Shown here: positions 18,928 to 29,363 of the stretch, in pieces
Position numbering within the stretch: position 1 is the first letter of the stretch
How the letters are laid out: every line of letters begins with the position of its first letter
Source: Massilia phyllostachyos
Lineage (GTDB): Bacteria > Pseudomonadota > Gammaproteobacteria > Burkholderiales > Burkholderiaceae_D
NCBI RefSeq assembly: GCF_021044825.1
Contig: NZ_JAJNOC010000009.1
Location: 1 to 64,000 of the forward strand
Length of the DNA stretch: 64,000 nt
Direction of reading: 5' to 3'
Program-made: the position numbers and the translations under genes
The notes under the pieces: generated by a model
Database searches by the model: none
What the model was told of the DNA's origin: nothing
The model's input: only the letters and a program-made list of their open reading frames with translations

Positions 18928-20019
18928 ATGACGAACCAGGTATATAACTTCTCGGCCGGCCCGGCCGTCCTCCCCAAGGAAGTGCTGCGGCAGGCGGCCG
19001 GCGAGATGCTGGACTGGCACGGCAGCGGCATGTCGGTCATGGAGATGAGCCACCGCGGTCCGGAATTCATCTCCATCTACAAGCAGGCCGAAGCCGACCT
19101 GCGCGAGCTGCTGGCGGTGCCGGGCAACTACAAGATCCTGTTCATGCAGGGCGGGGGACTCGGCGAGAACGCCATCATCCCGATGAACCTCGCAGGATGC
19201 TGCGCCCAGCCGGCGACGATCGACTTCATCCACACCGGTTCGTGGTCGGGCAAGTCGGCGAAGGAGGCGCGGCGCTACGCCCATGCGAACGTGGCGGCCA
19301 GCAGCGAAGCATCCGGCTTCACCGGCGTGCCGCCGCAGTCCTCCTGGAACCTGACTCCGGGCGCGGCCTACCTGCACATCTGCACCAACGAGACCATCGA
19401 CGGCGTCGAGTACAACTTCGTGCCCGAGATCGATCCCAAGGTGCCGATTGTGGCCGACATGTCCTCGCACATCCTGTCGCGCCAGATTGATGTATCGAAG
19501 TACGGCGTGATCTTCGCCGGCGCCCAGAAGAACATCGGCCCGGCCGGCCTGACGCTGGTCATCGTGCGCGACGACCTCCTGGAAGACGCGCTGCCGATCT
19601 GCCCCTCGGCCTTCCACTTCAAGACCGTGGCTGAGCACGAGTCCATGTACAACACGCCGCCGACCTATGCGATCTATATCGCGGGGCTGGTGTTCGCCCA
19701 CCTGAAGAAGCTGGGCGGGGTGGCGGCGATGGAAAAGATCAATATCGAAAAGGCGCGCCTGCTGTATGCCGCGCTGGATGCGGACGACTTCTACCAGAAT
19801 CGCGTCTCGCATGAATTCCGCTCGCGCATGAACGTACCGTTCTTCCTGCGCGACGAATCCCTGAACGAACAATTCCTGGCCGGCGCGAAGGCGCGCGGGC
19901 TGCTGCAACTGAAGGGCCACAAGTCCGTCGGCGGCATGCGGGCATCGATCTACAACGCGATGCCGCTCGAGGGCGTACAGGCCCTCGTCGATTATTTGAA
20001 CGAATTCGCAGGCCGTTGA
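18928..20019 (+). CDS. serC: Phosphoserine aminotransferase
   Basis: PLP enzyme that makes 3-phosphoserine for serine synthesis and also acts in pyridoxal phosphate synthesis. The 363-residue protein opens with YNFSAGPAVLP and contains SHRGPEF, the PLP-lysine segment GAQKNIGPAG and the conserved HKSVGGMRASIYNA end. A ribosome binding site (GAGGAAGAAAGGA) precedes the ATG. It heads the serC-pheA-hisC-tyrA-aroA-cmk block. The last codon is followed by a TGA that belongs to a repeat hairpin (20016-20051), a sign that a repeat inserted at the gene end. Confidence 0.97.
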   Translation: MTNQVYNFSAGPAVLPKEVLRQAAGEMLDWHGSGMSVMEMSHRGPEFISIYKQAEADLRELLAVPGNYKILFMQGGGLGENAIIPMNLAGCCAQPATIDFIHTGSWSGKSAKEARRYAHANVAASSEASGFTGVPPQSSWNLTPGAAYLHICTNETIDGVEYNFVPEIDPKVPIVADMSSHILSRQIDVSKYGVIFAGAQKNIGPAGLTLVIVRDDLLEDALPICPSAFHFKTVAEHESMYNTPPTYAIYIAGLVFAHLKKLGGVAAMEKINIEKARLLYAALDADDFYQNRVSHEFRSRMNVPFFLRDESLNEQFLAGAKARGLLQLKGHKSVGGMRASIYNAMPLEGVQALVDYLNEFAGR

Positions 20020-20080
20020 ACGTGTGGGCGGTCCGCCGCCCACACGTTCAAACCACGCATATTGGCCCGCGACCACGATA
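20016..20080. repeat. MITE-related hairpin repeat overlapping the serC stop
   Basis: A perfect 16-bp inverted repeat (TTGAACGTGTGGGCGG / CCGCCCACACGTTCAA) with a TCCG loop is followed by a segment, CACG...TTGGCCCGC, that matches the internal part of the 106-bp element at 51809-51914. The serC stop codon (20017-20019) lies within the left arm. Confidence 0.7.
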
Positions 20081-20093
20081 ACGACCCCGAACG

Positions 20094-21164
20094 ATGAACG
20101 ACAAACTCCTCCCTCTGCGCGAACAGATCGACGCGATCGACGCGCAAATCCTCGACCTCCTGAGCCGGCGCGGCCAGATCGCCCAGCAGGTCGGCCACGT
20201 CAAAGCCGAAACCAACGCCCCGGTGTTCCGCCCCGAGCGCGAAGCGCAGGTGCTGCGCGGCGTCGCCGAACGCAACCCCGGCCCGCTCAAGGACCGCGAC
20301 GTGCAGACGATCTTCCGCGAGATCATGTCGTCCTGCCGCGCGCTCGAAAAGCGCGTCACCGTCGCCTACCTCGGCCCGTCCGGCACCTTCAGCGAACAGG
20401 CCGTCTACCAGCAGTTCGGCAGCGCCATCGAGACCTTGCCCTGCGTCTCCATCGACGAAGTGTTCCGCGCCACCGAGGCCGGCACCGCCGACTTCAGCGT
20501 GGTCCCGGTCGAGAACTCGTCCGAGGGTGCGATCAACCGCACGCTCGACCTGCTGCTCGCTACCACCACCATCATCAGCGGCGAGATCTCGATCCCGGTC
20601 CACCACAGCCTGATGAGCAAGACCGGCAGCATGGAGGGCGTCACCGTCGTGTGCGCGCACTCGCAGGCGCTGGCGCAGTGCCAGGTCTGGCTCAACCAGC
20701 ACCATCCCGGCATCGAACGCCGCGCGGTGGCCTCCAACGCGGAAGCCGCGATCCTGGCCAGCCAGGACCCGACGGTGGCCGCGATCGCCAGCGAGATGGC
20801 GGGCGAGCAGTACCAGCTCGGCGTGGTGCAGCCCCATATCCAGGACGACCCGCACAACCGCACCCGATTCGTCGTCATCGGCAGCCTGCAGACCGGGCCG
20901 TCGGGGCGCGACCGCACCGCGATCGTGCTGGCTGTGCCGAACAAGGCCGGCGCCGTCTACAACCTGCTGGCGCCGCTCGCCAAGCACGGCGTATCGATGA
21001 CCCGCTTCGAGTCGCGCCCGGCGCGCATCGGCACCTGGGAGTACTACTTCTATGTCGACGTCGAAGGCCACGTGCACGACGCTTCGGTGGACCGCGCGCT
21101 TGCGGAACTGAAGGACAACGCCGCCTTCTTCAAGGTGCTCGGTTCCTACCCGCAGAGCCTCTGA
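20094..21164 (+). CDS. pheA: Bifunctional chorismate mutase / prephenate dehydratase (P-protein)
   Basis: Converts chorismate to prephenate and then to phenylpyruvate. The 356-residue protein has an AroQ-type chorismate mutase at about 1-90 (LREQIDAIDAQILDLLSRRGQIA), the dehydratase domain from about 95 (YLGPSGTFSEQA, the VPVENSSEGAI motif with its conserved Ser and Glu), and a C-terminal ACT domain (TRFESRPARIGTWEYYFYVD) for feedback control by phenylalanine. It is the third enzyme gene position of the classic proteobacterial aromatic supra-operon, 74 bases after serC and 27 before hisC. Confidence 0.97.
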   Translation: MNDKLLPLREQIDAIDAQILDLLSRRGQIAQQVGHVKAETNAPVFRPEREAQVLRGVAERNPGPLKDRDVQTIFREIMSSCRALEKRVTVAYLGPSGTFSEQAVYQQFGSAIETLPCVSIDEVFRATEAGTADFSVVPVENSSEGAINRTLDLLLATTTIISGEISIPVHHSLMSKTGSMEGVTVVCAHSQALAQCQVWLNQHHPGIERRAVASNAEAAILASQDPTVAAIASEMAGEQYQLGVVQPHIQDDPHNRTRFVVIGSLQTGPSGRDRTAIVLAVPNKAGAVYNLLAPLAKHGVSMTRFESRPARIGTWEYYFYVDVEGHVHDASVDRALAELKDNAAFFKVLGSYPQSL

Positions 21165-21191
21165 TTCCTTCACTTTTTTTCGAGTACATCC

Positions 21192-22295
21192 ATGTCGCAA
21201 TTCGGTCCAGATTACGTCCGCGCCATCGCCCCCTACCAGGCCGGCAAACCCATCGCTGAAGTCGCCCGCGAGTTCGGCTTAGACGAAGCCAAGATCGTCA
21301 AGCTCGCCTCCAACGAAAACCCCTTCGGCGTGCCGGAATCGAGCCGCGCCGCGATGGCGCAGGCAGCCGCCGACCTGGGGCGCTATCCGGATGCGAACGG
21401 CTTCGAGCTGAAGGCGGCCTTGTCGGCGCGCTACGACGTGCCGGCCGACTGGATCACGCTCGGCAACGGCAGCAACGACATCCTGGAGATCGCCGCCCAC
21501 GCCTTCGTGCAGAAGGGTGAATCCGTGGTGTATGCGCAGTACTCGTTCGCCGTGTACGCGCTGGCGACCCAGGGCGTGGGCGGCCGCGCCATCGTGGTTC
21601 CGGCCAAGGATTACGGCCATGACCTCGACGCCATGGCGGCAGCAATTCAAAGCGACACGCGTCTGGTCTTCGTGGCCAATCCGAACAACCCGACCGGCAC
21701 CTTCATTCCGGCCGCCGAGATCGAAGCCTTCCTGAAGAAGGTGCCGTCGAACGTGGTCGTGGTGCTGGACGAGGCCTACAACGAATACCTGGCGGCCGAG
21801 CACCAGTTCGAGTCGAGCACATGGGTCCGCACTTATCCCAACCTGATCGTCTCGCGCACCTTCTCCAAGGCCTACGGCCTGGCCGGCCTGCGCGTCGGCT
21901 TCGCGATCGCCCAGCCGGCCGTGACCGACCTGATGAACCGTATCCGCCAGCCGTTCAACGTGAACTCGCTGGCGCAGGCTGCCGCCATCGCCGCGCTGAA
22001 CGACAAGGCCTTCCTGGAGAAGGGCGCGCAGAACAACGCCGAGGGTTACCAGCAGATGACCGCGGCCTTCGATGAACTGGGCCTGCAGTACGTGCCGTCG
22101 TTCGGCAACTTCGTGCTGGTCAAGGTCGGCGACGACGAGCAGGCCGGCGCGCGCGTGAACCTGGCGCTGCTCAAGCAAGGCGTGATCGTGCGCCCGGTCG
22201 GCAACTACGGCCTGCCGCAGTGGCTGCGCATCTCGATCGGCCTGCCGGAAGAGAATGCGACCTTCATCGAAGCCTTGAAGAAGGTCCTGGCTTGA
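21192..22295 (+). CDS. hisC: Histidinol-phosphate / aromatic aminotransferase
   Basis: Class I/II PLP aminotransferase, 367 residues. SNENPFG and the PLP-lysine segment SRTFSKAYGLAGLRVGF are diagnostic of the HisC group; VVLDEAYNEY supplies the Asp and Tyr that contact PLP. Its place between pheA and tyrA, outside the his operon, suggests a broad enzyme that serves phenylalanine and tyrosine formation as well as, or instead of, histidine synthesis. This is inference from context. The stop codon overlaps the TTG start of tyrA. Confidence 0.94.
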   Translation: MSQFGPDYVRAIAPYQAGKPIAEVAREFGLDEAKIVKLASNENPFGVPESSRAAMAQAAADLGRYPDANGFELKAALSARYDVPADWITLGNGSNDILEIAAHAFVQKGESVVYAQYSFAVYALATQGVGGRAIVVPAKDYGHDLDAMAAAIQSDTRLVFVANPNNPTGTFIPAAEIEAFLKKVPSNVVVVLDEAYNEYLAAEHQFESSTWVRTYPNLIVSRTFSKAYGLAGLRVGFAIAQPAVTDLMNRIRQPFNVNSLAQAAAIAALNDKAFLEKGAQNNAEGYQQMTAAFDELGLQYVPSFGNFVLVKVGDDEQAGARVNLALLKQGVIVRPVGNYGLPQWLRISIGLPEENATFIEALKKVLA

Positions 22296-23200
22296 ACATC
22301 GGCCGGCTCGTCGTCATCGGCGCCGGCCTGATCGGCGGCTCCTTTGCGCTGGCGCTGAAGCAGGCCGGCGTGGTGGCGCGCGTGGCCGGCCTCGGGCGCG
22401 ATCCGCAGGCGATGGCGCGTGCGCTCGAGTTGGGCATCGTCGACGAGGTTTGCGCGACGGTGGAAGAGGCGATGCGCGGCGCCGACATGGTGCTGCTGGC
22501 CGCGCCGGTCGCCCAGACGGGGCCGATCCTGGCGTCGCTCCTGCCTTGGCTGGAGCCGGAGACCATCGTCACCGACGCCGGCAGTACCAAGTGCGACGTG
22601 GTGGCAAACGCACGTGCCGCATTGGGGATGCGCATCGCGCAGTTCGTTCCCGGTCACCCGATCGCCGGTAGCGAGTCGAACGGCCCCGATGCGGCAATGG
22701 CCGGCCTTTACCGCGGCAAGAAGACCGTGCTGACGCCGCTGCCCGAGAATGATCCTGCTGCTGTCGAGCGCGTGGCAAACGCCTGGCGCACGTGCGGCGC
22801 GATCATCCACACCTTGTCGCCCGAGGACCACGACCGCGTGTTCGCCGCCGTCAGCCATCTGCCGCATTTGCTGGCTTACGCGCTGGTGGACGACATCGCC
22901 GCCAAGCCCCATGCGGACCTGCTGTTCCAGTACGCCGCCAGCGGCTTCCGCGACTTCACCCGCATCGCCGGCTCCTCGCCCGAGATGTGGCGCGACATCA
23001 GCCTCGCCAACCGGGCCGCCTTGCTCACCGAGCTCGATGCATATCTGGCACAATTAACGACATTGCGCGCGCGGCTCGCCGCCGCCGACGGGCCCGCGCT
23101 CGAGACCGTGTACGCGAACGCGCAGCGCGCGCGCCGTGCCTGGCAGGAAGCGATCGAAGCCGGTTCGCCGCCACCGCCGCCCAATCAGGATATCGAATGA
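22292..23200 (+). CDS. tyrA: Prephenate dehydrogenase, TTG start
   Basis: NAD(P)-dependent oxidation of prephenate (or arogenate) in tyrosine synthesis. The Rossmann motif VVIGAGLIGGSFALAL starts seven residues after the proposed start, which fixes the N-terminus: the only suitable initiator is TTG at 22292, overlapping the hisC stop as TTGA. Conserved catalytic-site segments include DAGSTK, PGHPIAGSE and AAVSHLPHLLA. Length is 302 residues. The stop overlaps the aroA start (ATGA), so hisC, tyrA and aroA are translationally coupled. Confidence 0.94.
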   Translation: MNIGRLVVIGAGLIGGSFALALKQAGVVARVAGLGRDPQAMARALELGIVDEVCATVEEAMRGADMVLLAAPVAQTGPILASLLPWLEPETIVTDAGSTKCDVVANARAALGMRIAQFVPGHPIAGSESNGPDAAMAGLYRGKKTVLTPLPENDPAAVERVANAWRTCGAIIHTLSPEDHDRVFAAVSHLPHLLAYALVDDIAAKPHADLLFQYAASGFRDFTRIAGSSPEMWRDISLANRAALLTELDAYLAQLTTLRARLAAADGPALETVYANAQRARRAWQEAIEAGSPPPPPNQDIE

Positions 23201-24528
23201 CACAATCCAAACACTACCCCCAGCACATCGACCTCGAACCCGTGATCCACGTCGAGGGCGCGGTGCGCCTGCCCGGCTCCAAGAGCATCTCGAACCGCAC
23301 CCTGCTGCTGGCCGCGCTGTCCGAAGGGACGACCACGATCCACGACCTGCTGGCTTCCGACGACACCATGGTGATGCTGGGCGCGCTGCGCTCGCTCGGC
23401 ATCAAGTGGGACGAGGTCGACGAGCGCACGGTGGTCGTGCACGGCAATGGCGGCGTGCTGCCGAACCATGAGGCCGACCTCTTCATGGGCAATGCCGGCA
23501 CCGCGATCCGTCCGCTCACCGCCGCGCTGGCCGTGATCGGCGGCGACTACACGCTGCACGGCGTCTCGCGCATGCACGAGCGCCCGATCGGCGACCTGGT
23601 CGACGCGCTGAACGAAGTCGGCGCCCAGATCGACTACACGGGCGAGCAGGGCTTCCCGCCGCTGCGCATCCGCCGCGGCCACATCCACGCGAATCGCATC
23701 GCGGTGCGCGGCAATGTGTCGAGCCAGTTTTTGACCGCGCTGCTGATGTCGGCGCCGTTGATGGCGACCACCCACGCCGTTTCCATCGACGTGGTCGGCG
23801 AGCTGATTTCGAAGCCCTATATCGAGATCACCCTGAACCTGATGCGCCGCTTCGGCGTGACGGTCGAGCAGAACGGCTGGTCCTCGTTCACCGTGCAGCC
23901 GGGCCAGCGCTATGCGTCGCCGGGCAGCATCCACGTCGAGGGCGACGCCTCGTCGGCGTCCTACTTCCTGGCGGCCGGCGCGATCGCCGGTGGACCGGTG
24001 CGGGTCGAGGGCGTGGGCGAGCACAGCATCCAGGGCGACGTGCGCTTCGCCGACGCGCTCGAACGCATGGGCGCCATCGTGACGCGCGGCGAGAACTGGA
24101 TCGAGGCGCGTTCGAGCGGGGTGCTGAAGGCCATCGACGCGGACTTCAACCATATCCCGGATGCGGCCATGACCATCGCCGTGGCCGCGCTGTACGCGGA
24201 TGGCCCGAGCACCTTGCGCAACATCGCCAGCTGGCGCGTGAAGGAAACCGACCGCCTGGCCGCCATGGCGACCGAATTGCGCAAGGTCGGCGCCGAGGTG
24301 GAGGAGGGCGCGGACTACATCCGTATCACGCCGCCGGAACAGTTGAAACCGGCTACCATCGACACCTATGACGACCACCGGATGGCGATGTGCTTCTCGC
24401 TGGCCTCGCTCGACGGCAAGGCGCGGCGCGGCAACGCGATGCGGATCAACGATCCGAAGTGCGTCGCCAAGACCTTCCCCGAATACTTCGAGGCCTTCGC
24501 AGGCATCGCCAAGAACGAATTGTTTTGA
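23197..24528 (+). CDS. aroA: 5-enolpyruvylshikimate-3-phosphate synthase
   Basis: Sixth step of the shikimate pathway; target class of glyphosate. The 443-residue protein has LPGSKSISNRTLLLAALSEG (substrate-binding Lys and Ser), the GNAGTAIRPLTAALA motif typical of class I enzymes, RPIGDLVDAL and the C-terminal DDHRMAMCFSLASL. The ATG overlaps the tyrA stop by four bases, and cmk begins four bases after the aroA stop. Confidence 0.97.
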   Translation: MTQSKHYPQHIDLEPVIHVEGAVRLPGSKSISNRTLLLAALSEGTTTIHDLLASDDTMVMLGALRSLGIKWDEVDERTVVVHGNGGVLPNHEADLFMGNAGTAIRPLTAALAVIGGDYTLHGVSRMHERPIGDLVDALNEVGAQIDYTGEQGFPPLRIRRGHIHANRIAVRGNVSSQFLTALLMSAPLMATTHAVSIDVVGELISKPYIEITLNLMRRFGVTVEQNGWSSFTVQPGQRYASPGSIHVEGDASSASYFLAAGAIAGGPVRVEGVGEHSIQGDVRFADALERMGAIVTRGENWIEARSSGVLKAIDADFNHIPDAAMTIAVAALYADGPSTLRNIASWRVKETDRLAAMATELRKVGAEVEEGADYIRITPPEQLKPATIDTYDDHRMAMCFSLASLDGKARRGNAMRINDPKCVAKTFPEYFEAFAGIAKNELF

Positions 24529-24532
24529 ACCT

Positions 24533-25195
24533 ATGCCGAACAATCCCATCCCCGTCATCGCCATCGACGGCCCGACCGCCTCCGGCAAGGGCACCGTCGC
24601 CGCCAAGGTCGCCGAGCGCCTCGGCTTCCACCTGCTCGACTCGGGCGCCCTGTACCGCCTGACCGCGCTGCAGGCCCTGCGCCGCGACGTCGAGCTGCGT
24701 GACGAGCACGGCATCGCCAAGCTGGCCGAGCACCTGCCGGCGCGCTTCGTGGGCGGCGATATTTTCCTGAACAACGAAAACGTCACCGGCGCGATCCGCG
24801 CGGAAGAGGTTGGCAACATGGCATCGAAGATCGCCGCGCTGCCGACCGTGCGCCAGGCGCTCTACGCCCTGCAACTAGGCTTTCGCGAGACCCCCGGCCT
24901 GGTGGCCGACGGGCGCGATATGGGCACCGTGATCTTTCCCGGCGCGAAACTAAAAGTGTTCTTGACCGCAAGTGTGGAAGCCCGTGCCGGACGCCGGTAT
25001 AAGCAATTGATTGACAAAGGATTTTCTGCTAATATGGACGATCTGCTGAAGGATTTGAAGGAACGAGACGAGCGCGACACCAAGCGCACGATCGCTCCCC
25101 TGGTCCCGGCGGAGGATGCGCACTTGCTGGATACCTCGGAAATGTCGGCTGCGGAAGCGGTTGAGCAGGTGCTGGCGTGGTATGCGCATGCTTGA
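24533..25195 (+). CDS. cmk: Cytidylate kinase
   Basis: Phosphorylates CMP and dCMP. The 220-residue NMP kinase has the P-loop IDGPTASGKGTVA, the segment LLDSGALYRL, DGRDMGTVIFPGA for CMP contact, and the lid segment ERDERDTKRTIAPL. It starts four bases after aroA and precedes rpsA, a very common order in proteobacteria. The spacer that follows holds a 27-base perfect palindrome and a REP pair. Confidence 0.97.
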   Translation: MPNNPIPVIAIDGPTASGKGTVAAKVAERLGFHLLDSGALYRLTALQALRRDVELRDEHGIAKLAEHLPARFVGGDIFLNNENVTGAIRAEEVGNMASKIAALPTVRQALYALQLGFRETPGLVADGRDMGTVIFPGAKLKVFLTASVEARAGRRYKQLIDKGFSANMDDLLKDLKERDERDTKRTIAPLVPAEDAHLLDTSEMSAAEAVEQVLAWYAHA

Positions 25196-25514
25196 GTTTT
25201 GAAGGGTAGCCATACCTTCGCGAATCGTCTTCACTGCCACTGGCAGTGAAGACTTCCGGCGCAGGCCGGAATCCAAGTTCGATGCGCCGCCGTCGGCTCG
25301 AGTCATCGCCACGGTGGCTGCGCTGACAAACTTGGGTCCCGGCCTTCGCCGGGACGACGTGCAGGGGGGAGGTGGTCCAAATGACACATCGACTGCGCGA
25401 CGTCCTTGTAGGGGCCTGCAACGGCAATTCCGCCCGCGCAGGTGTGTTTCAACCTAACCCCAGTTCAGTCCGCACCAATGACGGCCTGCTGGGCTAACCT
25501 GAGTAATATCCTTT
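25196..25514. repeat. cmk-rpsA spacer with palindrome and REP-like pair, copy B
   Basis: The spacer holds a perfect palindrome, GTCTTCACTGCCA / TGGCAGTGAAGAC around one C (25227-25253), that runs into REP unit 25251-25279; a second, oppositely oriented unit lies at 25328-25360. In this copy the order of the two orientations is reversed compared with the other three loci. The last 120 bases must hold the rpsA promoter and leader, but no clear -35/-10 pair or strong Shine-Dalgarno is seen. Confidence 0.7.
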
Positions 25515-27221
<1,707 letters not shown>

Positions 27222-27242
27222 TCTCCTTTTCGAGGCGACCAG

Positions 27243-27548
27243 ATGACCAAGTCCGAGCTGATCAACCGCCTGGCTGAACGTTATTCCCAGCTGGTGGCGA
27301 AAGATGCCGAGTTCGCTGTCAAGACCATCCTGGACGCGATGACGAATGCCCTGGCAACGGGGCAACGCATCGAGATCCGCGGTTTCGGCAGCTTCGCGCT
27401 GAACAGCCGGCCACCTCGCATCGGCCGCAATCCGAAGTCCGGCGACAAGGTGATGGTGCCCGAAAAACGGGTGCCGCACTTCAAGCCGGGCAAACAGTTG
27501 CGCGAGCGGGTGGATGCGATGGTTGGGCAACCGATTATCGAAGACTGA
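27243..27548 (+). CDS. ihfB: Integration host factor subunit beta
   Basis: DNA-bending nucleoid protein that pairs with IhfA. The 101-residue protein has the HU/IHF fold with IEIRGFGSFALNSRPPRIGRNPKSG, whose beta-arm proline intercalates into DNA, and the opening MTKSELINRLAERY, which is diagnostic of the beta subunit. It follows rpsA by 21 bases, the standard order, and ends in an intrinsic terminator. Confidence 0.97.
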   Translation: MTKSELINRLAERYSQLVAKDAEFAVKTILDAMTNALATGQRIEIRGFGSFALNSRPPRIGRNPKSGDKVMVPEKRVPHFKPGKQLRERVDAMVGQPIIED

Positions 27549-27572
27549 AGTCGTCTGCCGCGTGCGGAAAAA

Positions 27573-27604
27573 AACGGCGTCCTCTTGGGGATGCCGTTTT
27601 TTTT
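27573..27604 (+). terminator. Intrinsic terminator after ihfB
   Basis: An 11-bp stem (AAACGGCGTCC / GGATGCCGTTT, one G-T pair) is followed by T on the right and has A on the left. It lies 24 bases past the ihfB stop. Confidence 0.9.
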
Positions 27605-27627
27605 CGTGGGTTGGTGGTGCGCACGCT

Positions 27628-27739
27628 AACTTGGTCCCGGCCTCCGCCGGGAGTCATGGGCGCCAGTGGCGCGCATGACGGTCTTGAGGCTGTAGGTAAA
27701 CCCAAACAGCGTCGTTCCGGCGAAGGCCGGAACCCAAGT
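27628..27739. repeat. REP-like inverted repeat pair, copy C
   Basis: Unit 27628-27657 (AACTTGGTCCCGG ... CCGGGAGTCAT) and inverted unit 27711-27739 (GTCGTTCCGGCGAAGGCCGG ...) lie in the 301-base spacer between ihfB and lapA. Apart from the ihfB terminator and these repeats, I see nothing else in that spacer except the lapA leader. Confidence 0.8.
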
Positions 27740-27849
27740 CCGTCGCCCACCACCAGCTCATCCTTACCCCTGCACCCCAACCCTTTTGCCTATATCATGT
27801 TGGATATGCGACACTTCGCCTTTGTGTATTCACCCACCGGGCACTGCTG

Positions 27850-28155
27850 ATGAAATTTGTTTCGACCATCGCCGGCTTCATCGTCTTCGTCCTGTTCTTC
27901 GGCTTCGCCCTGAAGAACACCCAGGAAGTCGACCTGCACTTCTTCCTCAATTACGAGCTGCGCGGCCCCTTGGTGCTGATGCTGCTGGCCTTTTTCGTGG
28001 CCGGCGCCGCCCTCGGCATCCTGGCGCTGACCCCGACCGTGTTCCGCCAGCGCCGCCAGACCTCGCAGCACAAAAACACCATCCAGGCCCTGCAGAGCGC
28101 CGCCGGCACCGGCAGCGCCCAGCCGACGCCGGACGCCGTGAACCCGGCGCGCTGA
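27850..28155 (+). CDS. lapA: Lipopolysaccharide assembly protein A (DUF1049)
   Basis: Small inner-membrane protein, 101 residues, with two transmembrane helices (about 4-22 and 40-62) and a basic cytoplasmic tail. The ALKNTQEVDLHFFL segment between the helices is the family hallmark. LapA works with LapB in controlling LPS synthesis, in E. coli through FtsH-dependent turnover of LpxC. It lies 27 bases before lapB, the conserved arrangement. Confidence 0.93.
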   Translation: MKFVSTIAGFIVFVLFFGFALKNTQEVDLHFFLNYELRGPLVLMLLAFFVAGAALGILALTPTVFRQRRQTSQHKNTIQALQSAAGTGSAQPTPDAVNPAR

Positions 28156-28182
28156 AGCCGCGCCACAACAGAACAAGAACAC

Positions 28183-29358
28183 ATGGAATTCGAAATCTGG
28201 ATGCTGCTCGGCATCCCCTTTTTCTTTGGCCTGGGCTGGATCGCCGCCCGCGTCGACATCAATGAACTGGTCTCCGAATCGCGCTCGCTGCCGCGCGGCT
28301 ATTTTAAGGGCCTGAACCACCTGCTCAACGACCAGCCGGACAAGGCGATCGACGCCTTCATCGAGATCCTGAAGCTCGACCCCGAATCGGCCGACATGCA
28401 TTTTGCCCTCGGCAACCTGTTCCGCCGCCGCGGCGAGACCGAGCGCGCCATCCGCGTCCACCAGAACCTGTTGGCGCGTCCCGACCTGCCGGGCGAACAA
28501 AAGGCCCACGCTAGGTACGAGCTCGGCATGGACTACCTGAAGGCGGGCCTGCTCGACCGCGCCGAGGAGGCCTTCAACCTGCTGGTCGACACCACCTACG
28601 CCGTGCAGTCGCGCAAGGCGCTGCTGGAAATCTACCAGCGCGAAAAGGAATGGCGCCGCGCCATCGACGTGGCCGTGGGCCTGCAGGAATCCGGCGCCGG
28701 TGCGCGCCAGAAGGAAATTGCCCAGTTCTATTGCGAATTGGCCCAGGACGCCCTGGTGCACCTGCAGCCGAGCGACGCCATGGCCCTGCTGGACAAGGCC
28801 CTGCAGGCCGATCGCTCCAGCGTGCGCGCCACCATCCTGTATGGCGACGCACAACTGGCCCAGGGCGATACCGAAGCGGCATTGCTCACCTGGCGCCGCG
28901 TCGAGCAGCAGAGCGTGCCGCACGTGGCCCTGGTGGCCGCCCGCCTGATGGACGGCTACCGCAAGGTCGGCCGGCCGCAGGAAGGCGTCAACCTGCTGCG
29001 CGCCTACCTGCTTGACGCCTCGTCGATCGACCTGATCGAGGTGGTGTTCAAGGCCGTCATCGAACTCGACGGCGTGGAAGCCGCCAAACAGCTGGTGATC
29101 GAGGAATTGCGCCGCAACCCGACCCTGCTGGGCCTGGATAAGTTGCTGGAAGCGCGGCTGATGGATGCCCCGGCCCATGTCTGGGAAGAGCTGTCGATGG
29201 TCAAGAACCTGGTGCAGCGTTATACCCAGAAGCTGGCGCGCTACCAGTGCAGCCACTGCGGCTTCAAGGCGCGCCAGTTCTACTGGCAATGCCCGGGCTG
29301 CAGCCGCTGGGAAACCTATCCGCCGCGCCGTACCGAAGAACTCAATGTGATGAACTGA
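28183..29358 (+). CDS. lapB: Lipopolysaccharide assembly protein B (TPR / rubredoxin-like)
   Basis: Inner-membrane-anchored adaptor that tunes LPS synthesis by acting on LpxC degradation. The 391-residue protein has an N-terminal transmembrane helix (MLLGIPFFFGLGWIAARVD), about nine TPR motifs (KAIDAFIEILKLDPESADMHFALGNLFRRRGE and onward) and a C-terminal rubredoxin-like metal site with CSHC and CPGC. The next gene, a heptose kinase for LPS core, begins five bases later, so lapA, lapB and rfaE1 form an LPS operon. Confidence 0.96.
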   Translation: MEFEIWMLLGIPFFFGLGWIAARVDINELVSESRSLPRGYFKGLNHLLNDQPDKAIDAFIEILKLDPESADMHFALGNLFRRRGETERAIRVHQNLLARPDLPGEQKAHARYELGMDYLKAGLLDRAEEAFNLLVDTTYAVQSRKALLEIYQREKEWRRAIDVAVGLQESGAGARQKEIAQFYCELAQDALVHLQPSDAMALLDKALQADRSSVRATILYGDAQLAQGDTEAALLTWRRVEQQSVPHVALVAARLMDGYRKVGRPQEGVNLLRAYLLDASSIDLIEVVFKAVIELDGVEAAKQLVIEELRRNPTLLGLDKLLEARLMDAPAHVWEELSMVKNLVQRYTQKLARYQCSHCGFKARQFYWQCPGCSRWETYPPRRTEELNVMN

Positions 29359-29363
29359 GCAAG

